This document shows positions 25,927 to 34,400 of a stretch of DNA of 64,000 bases, one piece after another (the stretch's first letter is position 1; each line of letters starts with the position of its first letter). The notes under the pieces were generated by a model. The model saw only the letters and a list, made by a program, of their open reading frames with translations, made no database searches and was not told where the DNA came from. The DNA is from Ruegeria halocynthiae. Its GTDB lineage: Bacteria > Pseudomonadota > Alphaproteobacteria > Rhodobacterales > Rhodobacteraceae. The stretch lies in the NCBI RefSeq assembly GCF_000743705.1, contig NZ_JQEZ01000002.1, forward strand, positions 678,862 through 742,861, given 5' to 3'. Position numbers and translations under genes: made by a program.

Positions 25927-26889
25927 ATGAGCTTTCGCATTCAACCCGCCGCCCCCGCGCGTCCCAACCGCTGTCAGTTGTTCGGACCGGGATCGAACAC
26001 CAAACTGTTCCCGAAAATGGCGGCGTCGGCTGCGGACGTCATCAACCTGGACCTCGAGGATTCGGTTGCACCTTCGGACAAGGACACAGCCCGCGCCAAT
26101 GTGATCGAGGCGCTGAACACCATCGATTGGGGCGGCAAATACATGTCTGTGCGAATCAACGGGCTGGACACGCCCTATTGGTACCGCGATGTTGTGGATC
26201 TTCTGGAACAGGCGGGCGACCGTCTGGACCAGATCATGATCCCCAAGGTCGGCTGCGCGGCGGATGTCTATGCTGTTGATGCCCTGGTCACCGCCATCGA
26301 ACGCGCCAAGGGCCGCACCAAGCCGGTTTCCTTCGAGGTCATCATCGAATCGGCCGCAGGCATTGCCCATGTCGAAGAAATCGCCGCCTCATCCCCGCGG
26401 ATGCAGGCCATGAGCCTGGGTGCCGCGGATTTTGCCGCATCAATGGGCATGCAGACCACCGGGATCGGCGGTACGCAGGAAAACTACTACATGCTGCGCG
26501 AAGGCGAAAAGCACTGGTCCGACCCGTGGCACTGGGCGCAGGCCGCAATCGTGGCCGCCTGCCGCACCCATGGCGTGCTGCCCGTGGATGGGCCTTTCGG
26601 CGACTTCTCGGATGACGAGGGTTATATCGCGCAGGCCAAACGTTCGGCCACGCTGGGCATGGTCGGCAAATGGGCGATCCATCCCAAGCAGATCGCTCTG
26701 GCCAATCAGGTCTTTACCCCGTCGGACGAGGCGGTGTCGGAAGCCCGCGAAATTCTGGCCGCGATGGAACAGGCCAAAGCAAACGGAGAAGGCGCAACCG
26801 TCTATAAGGGCCGCCTGGTCGATATCGCCTCGATCAAACAGGCCGAAGTGATCGTGGCACAGGCCGAGCTGATCGCCGCCAACGCCTGA
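25927..26889 (+). CDS. mcl1: L-malyl-CoA/beta-methylmalyl-CoA lyase
   Basis: A 320-residue CitE-type lyase. The N-terminus MSFRIQPAAPARPNRCQLFG and the stretches DVINLDLEDSVAP, VIIESAAGIAHVEEIA and GKWAIHPKQIALANQVF match Rhodobacter Mcl1 almost residue for residue. The enzyme splits beta-methylmalyl-CoA to glyoxylate and propionyl-CoA and condenses or splits malyl-CoA, in the ethylmalonyl-CoA pathway of acetate assimilation. The start at 25927 gives the family N-terminus; upstream in-frame starts are rejected. A terminator follows directly. Confidence 0.95.
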   Translation: MSFRIQPAAPARPNRCQLFGPGSNTKLFPKMAASAADVINLDLEDSVAPSDKDTARANVIEALNTIDWGGKYMSVRINGLDTPYWYRDVVDLLEQAGDRLDQIMIPKVGCAADVYAVDALVTAIERAKGRTKPVSFEVIIESAAGIAHVEEIAASSPRMQAMSLGAADFAASMGMQTTGIGGTQENYYMLREGEKHWSDPWHWAQAAIVAACRTHGVLPVDGPFGDFSDDEGYIAQAKRSATLGMVGKWAIHPKQIALANQVFTPSDEAVSEAREILAAMEQAKANGEGATVYKGRLVDIASIKQAEVIVAQAELIAANA

Positions 26890-26899
26890 CCCGGAAAAG

Positions 26900-26927
26900 A
26901 AAAAGGCGCCCATCGGGGCGCCTTTTT
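26900..26927. terminator. Terminator between mcl1 and the PA14 gene
   Basis: Stem AAAAGGCGCC/GGGCGCCTTTTT with a short ATC-containing loop, A-rich on the left and T-rich on the right, so it can serve both converging genes. It ends within two bases of the PA14 gene stop. Confidence 0.85.
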
Positions 26928-26928
26928 G

Positions 26929-27504
26929 CTATCGGCCAAACACGTTGTTGGGCGTCCAGGCGACCCCTTCGCCCTGCTTGCCCGACTTCATCATCAGGCA
27001 AGACGTGCCAAGTTTCTGGAAATAAGTGATCTTCAGCGGATACCACCCCGCCCGCGGCACTTCGACTTCGGTTCGCTGATTGGCCTCGCACCCCTGAATG
27101 CCCCTGACATGACCGATCTGCTGGCCGCCAACCCATGCGTCGATCCCGTCATTTGACCAGGTTTCAAGTTCATACACCCCCGGCGAGTCGAACCGCATGT
27201 AACCCGTGATCTCAGCGGCAACATTATAGGCGTCGCTGAACGTCAGCACTTTTTCACCTTTGTTCGTGTCCCGGTAATCCAGCCCACGCAAGGGTTGCCC
27301 GGGTTGTGCTTTGGACAGCAATTTCTTGGCCTGTTTTAGATCGCGGATCTTTCGCTGTGTTCCGCTTCCGACATATTTCACATCCAATCCCGCTTTTGGG
27401 CTGGGTTGCGGGTTGGCAGGTTGCAATTTCAGCGGCGCGGTCATGGCCGCACCGGCGATCAACGCCAGTGCTGCGGCAAGTGCCCCGGTCCGAATGAATG
27501 TCAT
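26929..27504 (-). CDS. Secreted PA14-domain protein
   Basis: A 191-residue protein. A signal peptide is evident (MTFIRTGALAAALALIAGAA, cleavage near residue 21). The mature part ends in a PA14-like beta-barrel: AAEITGYMRFDSPGVYELET, WSNDGIDAWVGGQQIGH, and AGWYPLKITYFQKLG. PA14 domains bind carbohydrates. Two cysteines near the end may pair. The start at 27504 gives the standard signal peptide. There is no enzyme domain, so it may be a cell-surface or periplasmic sugar-binding protein. Confidence 0.7.
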   Translation of the reverse strand: MTFIRTGALAAALALIAGAAMTAPLKLQPANPQPSPKAGLDVKYVGSGTQRKIRDLKQAKKLLSKAQPGQPLRGLDYRDTNKGEKVLTFSDAYNVAAEITGYMRFDSPGVYELETWSNDGIDAWVGGQQIGHVRGIQGCEANQRTEVEVPRAGWYPLKITYFQKLGTSCLMMKSGKQGEGVAWTPNNVFGR

Positions 27505-27622
27505 GGTCTTCTCCCTGAGTATGGCCCGGCTTGGGTTTCTCCCCACTTCGGTTGGCCTTTTAAGGAAACATTAAGACCTGAGTATTTACCCCGCAAGACG
27601 GTTAAAGTTCACAATTTCAGAC

Positions 27623-28075
27623 TCAGGCCCGCATATCCTTGGGCGATCCCATGACAACATAAGATGTAATCGACGTGACATGCGGCAGGGTTCCCAGAAC
27701 GTCGGTATGGAACGTTTTGTAAGACGCAAGATCCGCGCATTCGACCCGCAGCAGGTACTCAATGGTTCCGGTGATGTTGTGACATTCAACCACCTCTGGC
27801 GCGCGTTGCAGGGCGCGTTCGAACCCTTCTTGCGCGGCCTTGGTGTGTTCACCCAAACCCACACCGATATACGCGACAAACCCCACGCCCAGCGCCGCAG
27901 GGTTCAGCACTGCGCGATAGCCTGCGATCACGCCCGAACGCTCAAGCTCTTGCACGCGGCGCAAACAGGCCGAGGGGGACAGGCCAACGCGGTCCGCCAG
28001 TTCAAGATTACTGATACGGCCGTCGCGCGACAGTTCACGCAATATTTGCTGATTTATGTCGTCTATCGTCGTCAT
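27623..28075 (-). CDS. Lrp/AsnC family transcriptional regulator
   Basis: A 150-residue protein with an N-terminal helix-turn-helix (ILRELSRDGRISNLELADRV, then LSPSACLRRVQELERSG) and a C-terminal RAM domain that ends TSYVVMGSPKDMRA. Lrp-type regulators sense amino acids as octamers. It is divergent from a LysE-type exporter gene with 73 bp between, and two short palindromes lie in that gap, so control of the exporter is the likely job. Confidence 0.9.
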   Translation of the reverse strand: MTTIDDINQQILRELSRDGRISNLELADRVGLSPSACLRRVQELERSGVIAGYRAVLNPAALGVGFVAYIGVGLGEHTKAAQEGFERALQRAPEVVECHNITGTIEYLLRVECADLASYKTFHTDVLGTLPHVTSITSYVVMGSPKDMRA

Positions 28076-28079
28076 TAAT

Positions 28080-28124
28080 TGCAGAAGTACTGCATAAACA
28101 CATCAAAACGCAATTTCATTTGCG
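28080..28124. promoter_or_regulatory. Two candidate Lrp operators
   Basis: TGCAG-N5-CTGCA at 28080-28094 and CGCAA-N6-TTGCG at 28109-28124, both 15-16 bp with 5-bp arms, in the Lrp/LysE divergent gap. Centre-to-centre spacing is about 30 bp, three helical turns, which suits a multimeric Lrp protein. Confidence 0.45.
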
Positions 28125-28148
28125 GGATTCACAGCAATTATCCGCGTT

Positions 28149-28745
28149 ATGACTTTTGATATCCTTCTGGCCCTGATCGCCTTTGCCTTTGTCTCATCCA
28201 TCACGCCGGGACCCAATAACCTGATGCTGATGGCCTCGGGCGCGAATTTCGGATTTCGCCGCACTATCCCGCACATGCTGGGAATCGGGCTGGGGTTCAC
28301 CTTCATGGTGCTGCTGGTCGGGGCCGGGCTTGTGCAGCTGTTTGACAGATATCCGGTCAGTTACACGGTGCTGAAACTCGTATCCGTGATTTATCTGCTT
28401 TATCTCGCATGGAAAATAGCCCACGCCGCCCCGGTGCAAGGTGGGAATGCATCCGGTGTGCCGATGACCTTTTTGCAGGCGGCGGCGTTTCAGTGGGTCA
28501 ACCCCAAGGCCTGGGCCATGGCCCTGACCGCGACAACGGCATACACGCCGGATCAAACACTAAAAGCAATTGCCGTTGTTGCGCTGGTCTTTGGCGCGGT
28601 GAACCTGCCATCGGTCAGCACATGGACCGTGCTGGGGCAACAGATGGCGCGCGTTTTGACGAACCCGCGCCGACTGGTGGTGTTCAACTGGACCATGGCC
28701 GCCCTGCTGATCGCCTCGCTTTATCCGGTCCTGTGGCCGGGCTGA
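28149..28745 (+). CDS. LysE family amino-acid exporter
   Basis: A 198-residue inner-membrane protein with about six hydrophobic segments. The family motif is FVSSITPGPNNLMLMASGAN at residues 16-35, and FQWVNPKAWAMAL lies near residue 117. LysE/RhtB proteins export amino acids such as lysine, threonine or homoserine lactone. The gene is divergent from the Lrp regulator and converges with the AraC regulator at 28747 (1-bp gap). Confidence 0.9.
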   Translation: MTFDILLALIAFAFVSSITPGPNNLMLMASGANFGFRRTIPHMLGIGLGFTFMVLLVGAGLVQLFDRYPVSYTVLKLVSVIYLLYLAWKIAHAAPVQGGNASGVPMTFLQAAAFQWVNPKAWAMALTATTAYTPDQTLKAIAVVALVFGAVNLPSVSTWTVLGQQMARVLTNPRRLVVFNWTMAALLIASLYPVLWPG

Positions 28746-28746
28746 G

Positions 28747-29580
28747 TTACTTTAGCGGCAGGCAGATTTCGGTCAGCAGGTCTTCGGGGGCCGTTTCGCG
28801 CGGGTTGTTCAGGTAGATCTCATAACAGGGCTGATCTGCGGGTTCCTCGCCTGATTCTGGCAACCAATTGCCGTAAAGGCTGTGATACGCGGCATGAATG
28901 CCGGAGTACGGTCCCTTGTAGGTCAGCACAGCCGTCTTGCCGCCGGGGATTTCCAGGCTTTCCATCCCCTCGGGGGTGGCACCGCCCCGGAACTCGGCCC
29001 CTGCATAGCTGCGCAATTGGTCTGCGGGCACCTCGTCGGGGCTGTCCAGATAGACGGCCAGCACTAGCCCGATTTGCGGCCACAACTGGCGGGATTCGCA
29101 CAGGGCGCCGAATGCCTCAAAGCTTTTGCCGATCTCGGTATAGCTGCCCTTGTGCGGCAAGGCGACGACACGGCGGGCGGGGTCAGTGCGGGTGATAATG
29201 GGTTGCATGGGATAGTCTCCGGTTTTGAAATGAGGGTTTGCGGGCAAAAACTGTCCGGCCTTGCGAAACGCGGCAGGGCTGTGGCCATAGGCATCGGTAA
29301 AGGCCCGCGCAAAGGATTTGAGGTTGGGATAGCCGATGCCCGTCGCAATCTGCGCGACCGGCCGGTCTGTTTGCACCAACCAACTGGCAGCACGATGCAG
29401 CCTGATCCGGCGCACCGCCTGCGCACAGGTTTCACCGGTGATGGCGCGAAACACGCGATGCCAGTGAAACCGGGACATGGCAGCAATATCCGCCAATGCG
29501 TCCAACGACAGGTCCCCAGCCGGGTAATTGTGAATATGAGCCAGAACGCGCAGGACGCGGTCTTCGTAACTTGTTGCCAT
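28747..29580 (-). CDS. AraC family regulator with GyrI-like effector domain
   Basis: A 277-residue protein. The N-terminal 100 residues have two AraC helix-turn-helix motifs (LDALADIAAMSRFHWHRVFR and VAQIATGIGYPNLKSFARAF), and the C-terminal half is a GyrI/BacTRL-like ligand domain (VVALPHKGSYTEIGKSF, KTAVLTYKGPYSGIHAAY). Such proteins often control multidrug or stress functions. I chose the ATG at 29580 because GAGGG lies seven bases before it; another ATG lies six bases upstream (29586). Confidence 0.88.
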   Translation of the reverse strand: MATSYEDRVLRVLAHIHNYPAGDLSLDALADIAAMSRFHWHRVFRAITGETCAQAVRRIRLHRAASWLVQTDRPVAQIATGIGYPNLKSFARAFTDAYGHSPAAFRKAGQFLPANPHFKTGDYPMQPIITRTDPARRVVALPHKGSYTEIGKSFEAFGALCESRQLWPQIGLVLAVYLDSPDEVPADQLRSYAGAEFRGGATPEGMESLEIPGGKTAVLTYKGPYSGIHAAYHSLYGNWLPESGEEPADQPCYEIYLNNPRETAPEDLLTEICLPLK

Positions 29581-29701
29581 CGGCATCCCTCTTTCGCTTT
29601 GCCTGTCCGGGATTGCATATACCGCATCCACAAATCTTGCTGAGTTGCATCCCGAGCGACGTCAGGTCATATAGCAGGGAACTTCTGCGTTGAGAGGCGT
29701 C

Positions 29702-30664
29702 ATGACCCAGTATCTGGATTTCGAAAAACCACTGGCCGAGATCGAAGGCAAAGCCGAGGAATTGCGCGCGCTTGCCCGCGCCAACGAAGAGATGGACATT
29801 GCCGCCGAGGCTGCCGCTCTGGACACCAAGGCCGCCAAGCTGTTGGACGAATTATATGACGACCTGACCCCATGGCGGAAATGTCAGGTGGCCCGTCATC
29901 CCGAACGGCCCCATTGCAAGGATTACGTCAAATCCCTGTTCACCGAATTCACCCCGTTGGCAGGTGACCGGAACTTTGCTGACGATCTGGCCGTGATCGG
30001 CGGTCTGGCCCGGTTCAATGATCAGCCGGTTATGGTGATCGGCCACGAAAAAGGGTCAGACACCAAATCGCGGATCGAACGGAATTTCGGCATGGCCCGG
30101 CCCGAAGGCTATCGCAAGGCCGTCCGCCTGATGGAGATGGCCGGTCGCTTTGGCCTGCCCGTCATCACCCTGATCGACACGGCAGGTGCCTATCCCGGCA
30201 AGGGCGCCGAGGAACGCGGCCAGTCCGAGGCCATTGCGCGTTCAACCGAGATGTGCCTGAAGATCGGTGTGCCGCTGGTATCAGTGATCATCGGCGAAGG
30301 CGGCTCGGGCGGGGCTGTGGCCTTTGCCACGGCGAACCGCGTCGCGATGCTGGAGCATTCGGTCTATTCGGTGATCTCACCCGAGGGCTGCGCCTCGATC
30401 TTGTGGAAAGATGCGGAAAAAATGCGTGAGGCCGCCGAAGCGCTGCGCCTAACCGCGCAGGACCTGCACAAACTGGGCGTCTGCGACCATATTATCGAAG
30501 AACCCAAAGGCGGCGCCCATCGGGACCCGTCCGCCACGGTTGAATTGGTTCGGGGGGCTATTGCCGAAATGCTAAAAGATCTGGACGGCAAAGATGCGGC
30601 GGCCCTGATTATGGACCGCCGTCAGAAATTCCTGGATATCGGCTCGAAAGGGCTGGCGGCGTAA
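29702..30664 (+). CDS. accA: Acetyl-CoA carboxylase carboxyltransferase subunit alpha
   Basis: A 320-residue protein. It begins [20 protein letters not shown]. The carboxyltransferase core shows [42 protein letters not shown] and [12 protein letters not shown]. With AccD it moves CO2 from biotin to acetyl-CoA for fatty-acid synthesis. Length is the family norm. The ATG at 29702 is preferred over a TTG at 29690. accD is not in the window. Confidence 0.97.
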   Translation: MTQYLDFEKPLAEIEGKAEELRALARANEEMDIAAEAAALDTKAAKLLDELYDDLTPWRKCQVARHPERPHCKDYVKSLFTEFTPLAGDRNFADDLAVIGGLARFNDQPVMVIGHEKGSDTKSRIERNFGMARPEGYRKAVRLMEMAGRFGLPVITLIDTAGAYPGKGAEERGQSEAIARSTEMCLKIGVPLVSVIIGEGGSGGAVAFATANRVAMLEHSVYSVISPEGCASILWKDAEKMREAAEALRLTAQDLHKLGVCDHIIEEPKGGAHRDPSATVELVRGAIAEMLKDLDGKDAAALIMDRRQKFLDIGSKGLAA

Positions 30665-30668
30665 CCCG

Positions 30669-31796
30669 TCAGCCGCCCAACCTGCGCAACAACGCCACCG
30701 AAGGTTCGCCCGTTACCGGCAGACCACTGGCGCGCTGATAGGCGCTGATGGCGGATTTGGTGTTGTTGCCGATCACCCCGTCCGCGCCCTGCGTGTCATA
30801 GCCTGCGGAGGTCAGCCGACGCTGCAATTCCTTGCGGTCTTCCAATGTCAGACCCGTGGCGTCCGGCCCGAACGAGGCCTGAAACGGCGCACCGCCCGCG
30901 ATCCGGTCAGCCAGATGTCCGACGCCAATCGCATAGCTGTCCGAATTGTTGTAACGCTTGATCACCTGAAAATTGCGGAACACCGCGATACGAGGCCCGG
31001 GCTTTTGCGGCTGCAGAATTGCGACTGGAGTGCCCGATACTGTACCGGCCTCCCCTCCCCAAGGCTGCCCTCTCACCCAGCCCGCGCGCGCCAGATAGGC
31101 GGCGGTCGAGGCCAGCGAATCTGCCGGATCTTCGGACCAGATATCGCGCCGCCCGTCGCCGGTGTGGTCCACCGCATAGGCCAGGTAGGATGTGGGGATG
31201 AACTGCGTATGCCCCATCGCACCGGCCCAGCTGCCGGTCATGTTGGCCGGCGTTGTGTCGCCTTCCTGTATGATCTTCAGGGCCGCCACCAGTTGCTTTT
31301 CAAAAAACGCACCGCGCCGCCCGTCATAGGCCAGTGTTGACACCGCCGACACCACCGGCACATCCCCGCGCCGCGCGCCATAGCGGCTTTCCAGACCCCA
31401 GACGGCCACCACGACTTCTTTGTCGACGCCATATTGCGACTCGATATGCGACAGGGTTCCTGCGTGACGCACAAGCATCTGCTTGCCGGTGCTGATCCGC
31501 TCGTCCGAGGCGGCGATGGCCAGGTAATCCTCAAGCGAGCGTTTGAATTCGACCTGATTGCGGTCGCGTTCGATCACGTCGGGCAAATACCCGGCCCCCT
31601 GAAATGCGCGGTTGAGGGTGGATTGCGAAATCCCCTGTGATGCAGCGCGGCCTTTGAAACCCGCAACCCATGCATCCCAGCCTGCGTTCGGAACGCTCTG
31701 CATTCGCGACGCTGGCGCACTGGTTGGCGCCCCCCCGGAACAGGCGGCCAGCAGGGTTGATCCCAGTCCAATGGAAAAAATCCGTCGATTGATCAT
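30669..31796 (-). CDS. Lytic murein transglycosylase, MltB type, lipoprotein
   Basis: A 375-residue protein. A lipobox LAAC places the lipidated cysteine at residue 19. The MltB catalytic domain has Glu136 in AVWGLESRYGARRGDVPVVS and the motif WAGAMGHTQFIPTSYLAYAV. A peptidoglycan-binding domain closes the protein (ELQRRLTSAGYDTQGADGVI to the end). It cleaves glycan strands to 1,6-anhydromuropeptides, anchored to the outer membrane. It converges with accA with a 4-bp gap. Confidence 0.9.
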   Translation of the reverse strand: MINRRIFSIGLGSTLLAACSGGAPTSAPASRMQSVPNAGWDAWVAGFKGRAASQGISQSTLNRAFQGAGYLPDVIERDRNQVEFKRSLEDYLAIAASDERISTGKQMLVRHAGTLSHIESQYGVDKEVVVAVWGLESRYGARRGDVPVVSAVSTLAYDGRRGAFFEKQLVAALKIIQEGDTTPANMTGSWAGAMGHTQFIPTSYLAYAVDHTGDGRRDIWSEDPADSLASTAAYLARAGWVRGQPWGGEAGTVSGTPVAILQPQKPGPRIAVFRNFQVIKRYNNSDSYAIGVGHLADRIAGGAPFQASFGPDATGLTLEDRKELQRRLTSAGYDTQGADGVIGNNTKSAISAYQRASGLPVTGEPSVALLRRLGG

Positions 31797-31907
31797 GATT
31801 GAAATCTGCTCTTGTTGTGATTTGGTCCAGAGTACCGCAGACCAGACGCGCAGGCCAGAACCACGACACCGTATCCAGACAAGCCAACGCGGTCGGCGAC
31901 AAGCCGC

Positions 31908-32555
31908 TTAGCTAACCAGCATCCGCAGACCCTGCGTCACATCCGAGCGTACCGCCAACCGCAATCCGGGTTCGTCCCCGGCCTGCAATGCGGCGATGAT
32001 CAGCTTGTGATAATGCGGCGGCTCGGTGCGTCGCAATCGCCCGTACAACGCCCGCATGGTTGGCCCCAATTGCAGCCACACCGTTTCGGCAATGGCCAGC
32101 ATCGCCGGGGCCTGCGCCCGCAGATACAGCGTGCGGTGGAATTCAAGATTGGTTCGGATATAGCCAACAGCGTCGCGCTTGGTGACCATCTCAGCCACGG
32201 TCATGTTGATGCTTTGCAACCGGTCGATCAGCGCCATATGTGCGCGTGGCAGGGCACGGCTGGCCAGCTCGACCTCAAGCAACGCGCGCAACGCCGCCAG
32301 CTCTTCGATCCTGTCGTTGGTCAGCTCTGGCGTCGAAACACGGCCTGACGAAGACAGGAACAACGCCCCCTCGGCCGCCAGACGCCGCACCGCCTCGCGC
32401 GCGGGCGTCATTGACACGCCAAAGTCCTTTCCGATGCCGCGCAGGGTCAGCGCCTGCCCCGGTGCCATCTCTCCGTGCATGATGCGCGCGCGCAAAACAC
32501 GATACACCCGGTCATGTGTGGCGGTCTGGGACTCGGAAGGGCGCGCATTTAACAT
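31908..32555 (-). CDS. GntR family regulator with FCD domain
   Basis: A 215-residue protein. The N-terminal winged helix shows LRGIGKDFGVSMTPAREAVR at residues 40-60, and an all-helical FCD ligand domain follows with NLEFHRTLYLRAQAP, whose His and Asp or Asn positions usually bind a metal and an organic acid. Neighbours do not reveal a target. The gene stands between the transglycosylase and the SprT-like gene, all on the minus strand. Confidence 0.88.
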   Translation of the reverse strand: MLNARPSESQTATHDRVYRVLRARIMHGEMAPGQALTLRGIGKDFGVSMTPAREAVRRLAAEGALFLSSSGRVSTPELTNDRIEELAALRALLEVELASRALPRAHMALIDRLQSINMTVAEMVTKRDAVGYIRTNLEFHRTLYLRAQAPAMLAIAETVWLQLGPTMRALYGRLRRTEPPHYHKLIIAALQAGDEPGLRLAVRSDVTQGLRMLVS

Positions 32556-32590
32556 GCGCCCATGTGATCACAAACTGCCACAGGGTCAAC

Positions 32591-33280
32591 TCAGGGGGCA
32601 TCAAATCTGTACTGATGCAGCTGCGCCCCGTTGTCGCGCAACCAGCGTCGTTGCCCCTTGTAGTCACCAAAAATCCGCTCGACCTGTGCCCAGAAAGCGG
32701 GCGAGTGGTTCATCTCGGCCAGATGCGCCACCTCATGCGCGGCGACGTAATGCAGAATTTCGGACGGGGCGAGGATCAGCCGCCAGGAAAACATCAACCC
32801 GCCGGCGGAACTGCACGACCCCCAACGCGACCGGGTGTCCCGGATGGTCAGGCTGGTGTACGGGCGACCCAACATCGCCGCATAATCATCGCAGGCCCCG
32901 GTCAGGCGATCACGAGCCAGTTCCTTGAGAAACCGCGCCAGACGCCGCGCCTCGGCCCCCTCGGGCACCGCAATTTCGTCGCCCTGCAACAGAATGCGGC
33001 GACCATCGGCGGGTACGATTCGCCGTTCCGTGCCCTCGATGGGGATCATCTGGCCAAACTGAACCACCGCAGGGTCCGGGCGATCCAGCAAATGTTCCCG
33101 TATCCACTCTTCCTTCATTCGGGCAAAGCTCAGGGCCTCGGTTTCAGGGACACCTTGCGGGTATGTCAACGTAACCCGCCCGTCCAATTGGGAAATTCTC
33201 AGACTGATACGCCGCGCACGGGCCGATTTCCGCAATGTAAGCGGCACCGGCGGTGTCCCGGGCAGTGCGTGATCTCCCAT
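32591..33280 (-). CDS. SprT/YgjP-type zinc metallopeptidase
   Basis: A 229-residue protein. The zinc motif is AAHEVAHLAEMNHSPAFW: HExxH plus a third His eight residues on. The strand TRSRWGSCSSAGGLMFSWRL is the second family hallmark. The start at 33280 (MGDHALPGT) is preferred over an ATG at 33325, which lengthens the N-terminus by 15 residues. The substrate is unknown. It is divergent from the TIGR02300 gene. Confidence 0.85.
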   Translation of the reverse strand: MGDHALPGTPPVPLTLRKSARARRISLRISQLDGRVTLTYPQGVPETEALSFARMKEEWIREHLLDRPDPAVVQFGQMIPIEGTERRIVPADGRRILLQGDEIAVPEGAEARRLARFLKELARDRLTGACDDYAAMLGRPYTSLTIRDTRSRWGSCSSAGGLMFSWRLILAPSEILHYVAAHEVAHLAEMNHSPAFWAQVERIFGDYKGQRRWLRDNGAQLHQYRFDAP

Positions 33281-33380
33281 ATGCCAATTTCTCCTGCGCA
33301 AAGGCTTTGACAGTGCCCGCTGCATGTGGCACCTGACCTGAATCGTTGATACGACTCACCTGATATCAAGGGGATTTGAC

Positions 33381-33707
33381 ATGCCCAAGGAAGAATGGGG
33401 CGTAAAGCGCGTTTGCCCAACAACTGGCAAACGTTTTTATGACCTGAACAAGGACCCGATCATAAGCCCCTACACCGGCGAGATCGTGGAGTTTTCAACC
33501 GGCAAAAGCCGGATGATTGCTGCGGATGCGGAAGATGCTGCATCCGCCAAAGCGCGTGAAAATGCGTCGGAAGAAGATATTGTTCTGGACGATGGCGACA
33601 ATGTCGAAGTCGAGCTGGACGATGATCTGCTCGATGATGACGATGATGAAGATGATAAAGTCTCGCTGGACGATATCACCGACATGCCGTCGGAAGACGA
33701 GAGCTGA
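33381..33707 (+). CDS. TIGR02300 family protein
   Basis: A 108-residue protein. The N-terminus MPKEEWGVKRVCPTTGKRFY followed by DLNKDPIISPYTGEIV is the family core; the C-terminal half is highly acidic with runs of Asp (DDDLLDDDDDEDDK). It is a small alphaproteobacterial protein of unknown role, possibly a nucleic-acid mimic or metal-binding tail. It ends 143 bp before the tRNA gene. Confidence 0.9.
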   Translation: MPKEEWGVKRVCPTTGKRFYDLNKDPIISPYTGEIVEFSTGKSRMIAADAEDAASAKARENASEEDIVLDDGDNVEVELDDDLLDDDDDEDDKVSLDDITDMPSEDES

Positions 33708-33850
33708 TATCGGTCAGAGGCGGCCGCGCGCCGCCTCAAACCATCCCCGGACCTGGGACTGAAATTTTTTGGCGGATTCCAATTTTTTGGACTTGAACTC
33801 ACTGCCACCGTCTCATAAATGTCCGCCCACTGCTTCGGCAGTACCTGTAT

Positions 33851-33926
<76 letters not shown>

Positions 33927-34400
33927 AAACCTAACTGGATAGTTCACCATAGTTCTTCCATTAATTCGCGTGTTTCTTCCATTTTCTGGCTGACGCGACT
34001 TTTCGCACCCGGCACACGACTTTCATCACCCTCTATCGGTCCGGCTGTATCAACTGGCTTGAATCGCATCGTTACAGTTTTGAAATCGAGACTTTTTGTC
34101 GATCTTGCGCTAGGCGCGCTGCGCATCGATTTGCGGCCGCGCGGATACAGAATGTAGCATCTGGCATCGCTGTAAGCTCTACAAGAATTCTTAGTAGAGA
34201 ACCCATTGCTCGGCGCTCTCCCCGAAAACGGCTATCCCATGTGCAAAATGAGAAGGGAAACATCGACTGACCAGGCGCTCAAGGAAGGACTCTTCGGCAT
34301 AAAGGCCACCAAGCCGCCATTCTCGCTGCGGTTGCGACACTGGTGGCTACTAACGGCAGCTACAGGGGTGCTCTTAGAGCAAATTACTCTGTAGCCTAAG
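33927..34400. other. 474-bp AT-rich stretch after the tRNA, no supported gene
   Basis: I see no convincing gene. A 60-codon minus-strand frame (33944-34126) and a 62-codon plus-strand frame (34206-34394) have starts but no recognisable protein pattern or good ribosome site. I did not find a second copy of the tRNA 3' end here or in the next 3 kb. It may be remains of an integrated element. Confidence 0.45.

Noticed and set aside
33944..34394. Two short frames (60 and 62 codons) after the tRNA, considered as integrase remnants
   Set aside because: No integrase catalytic residues or other pattern found; recorded only as an empty AT-rich stretch.
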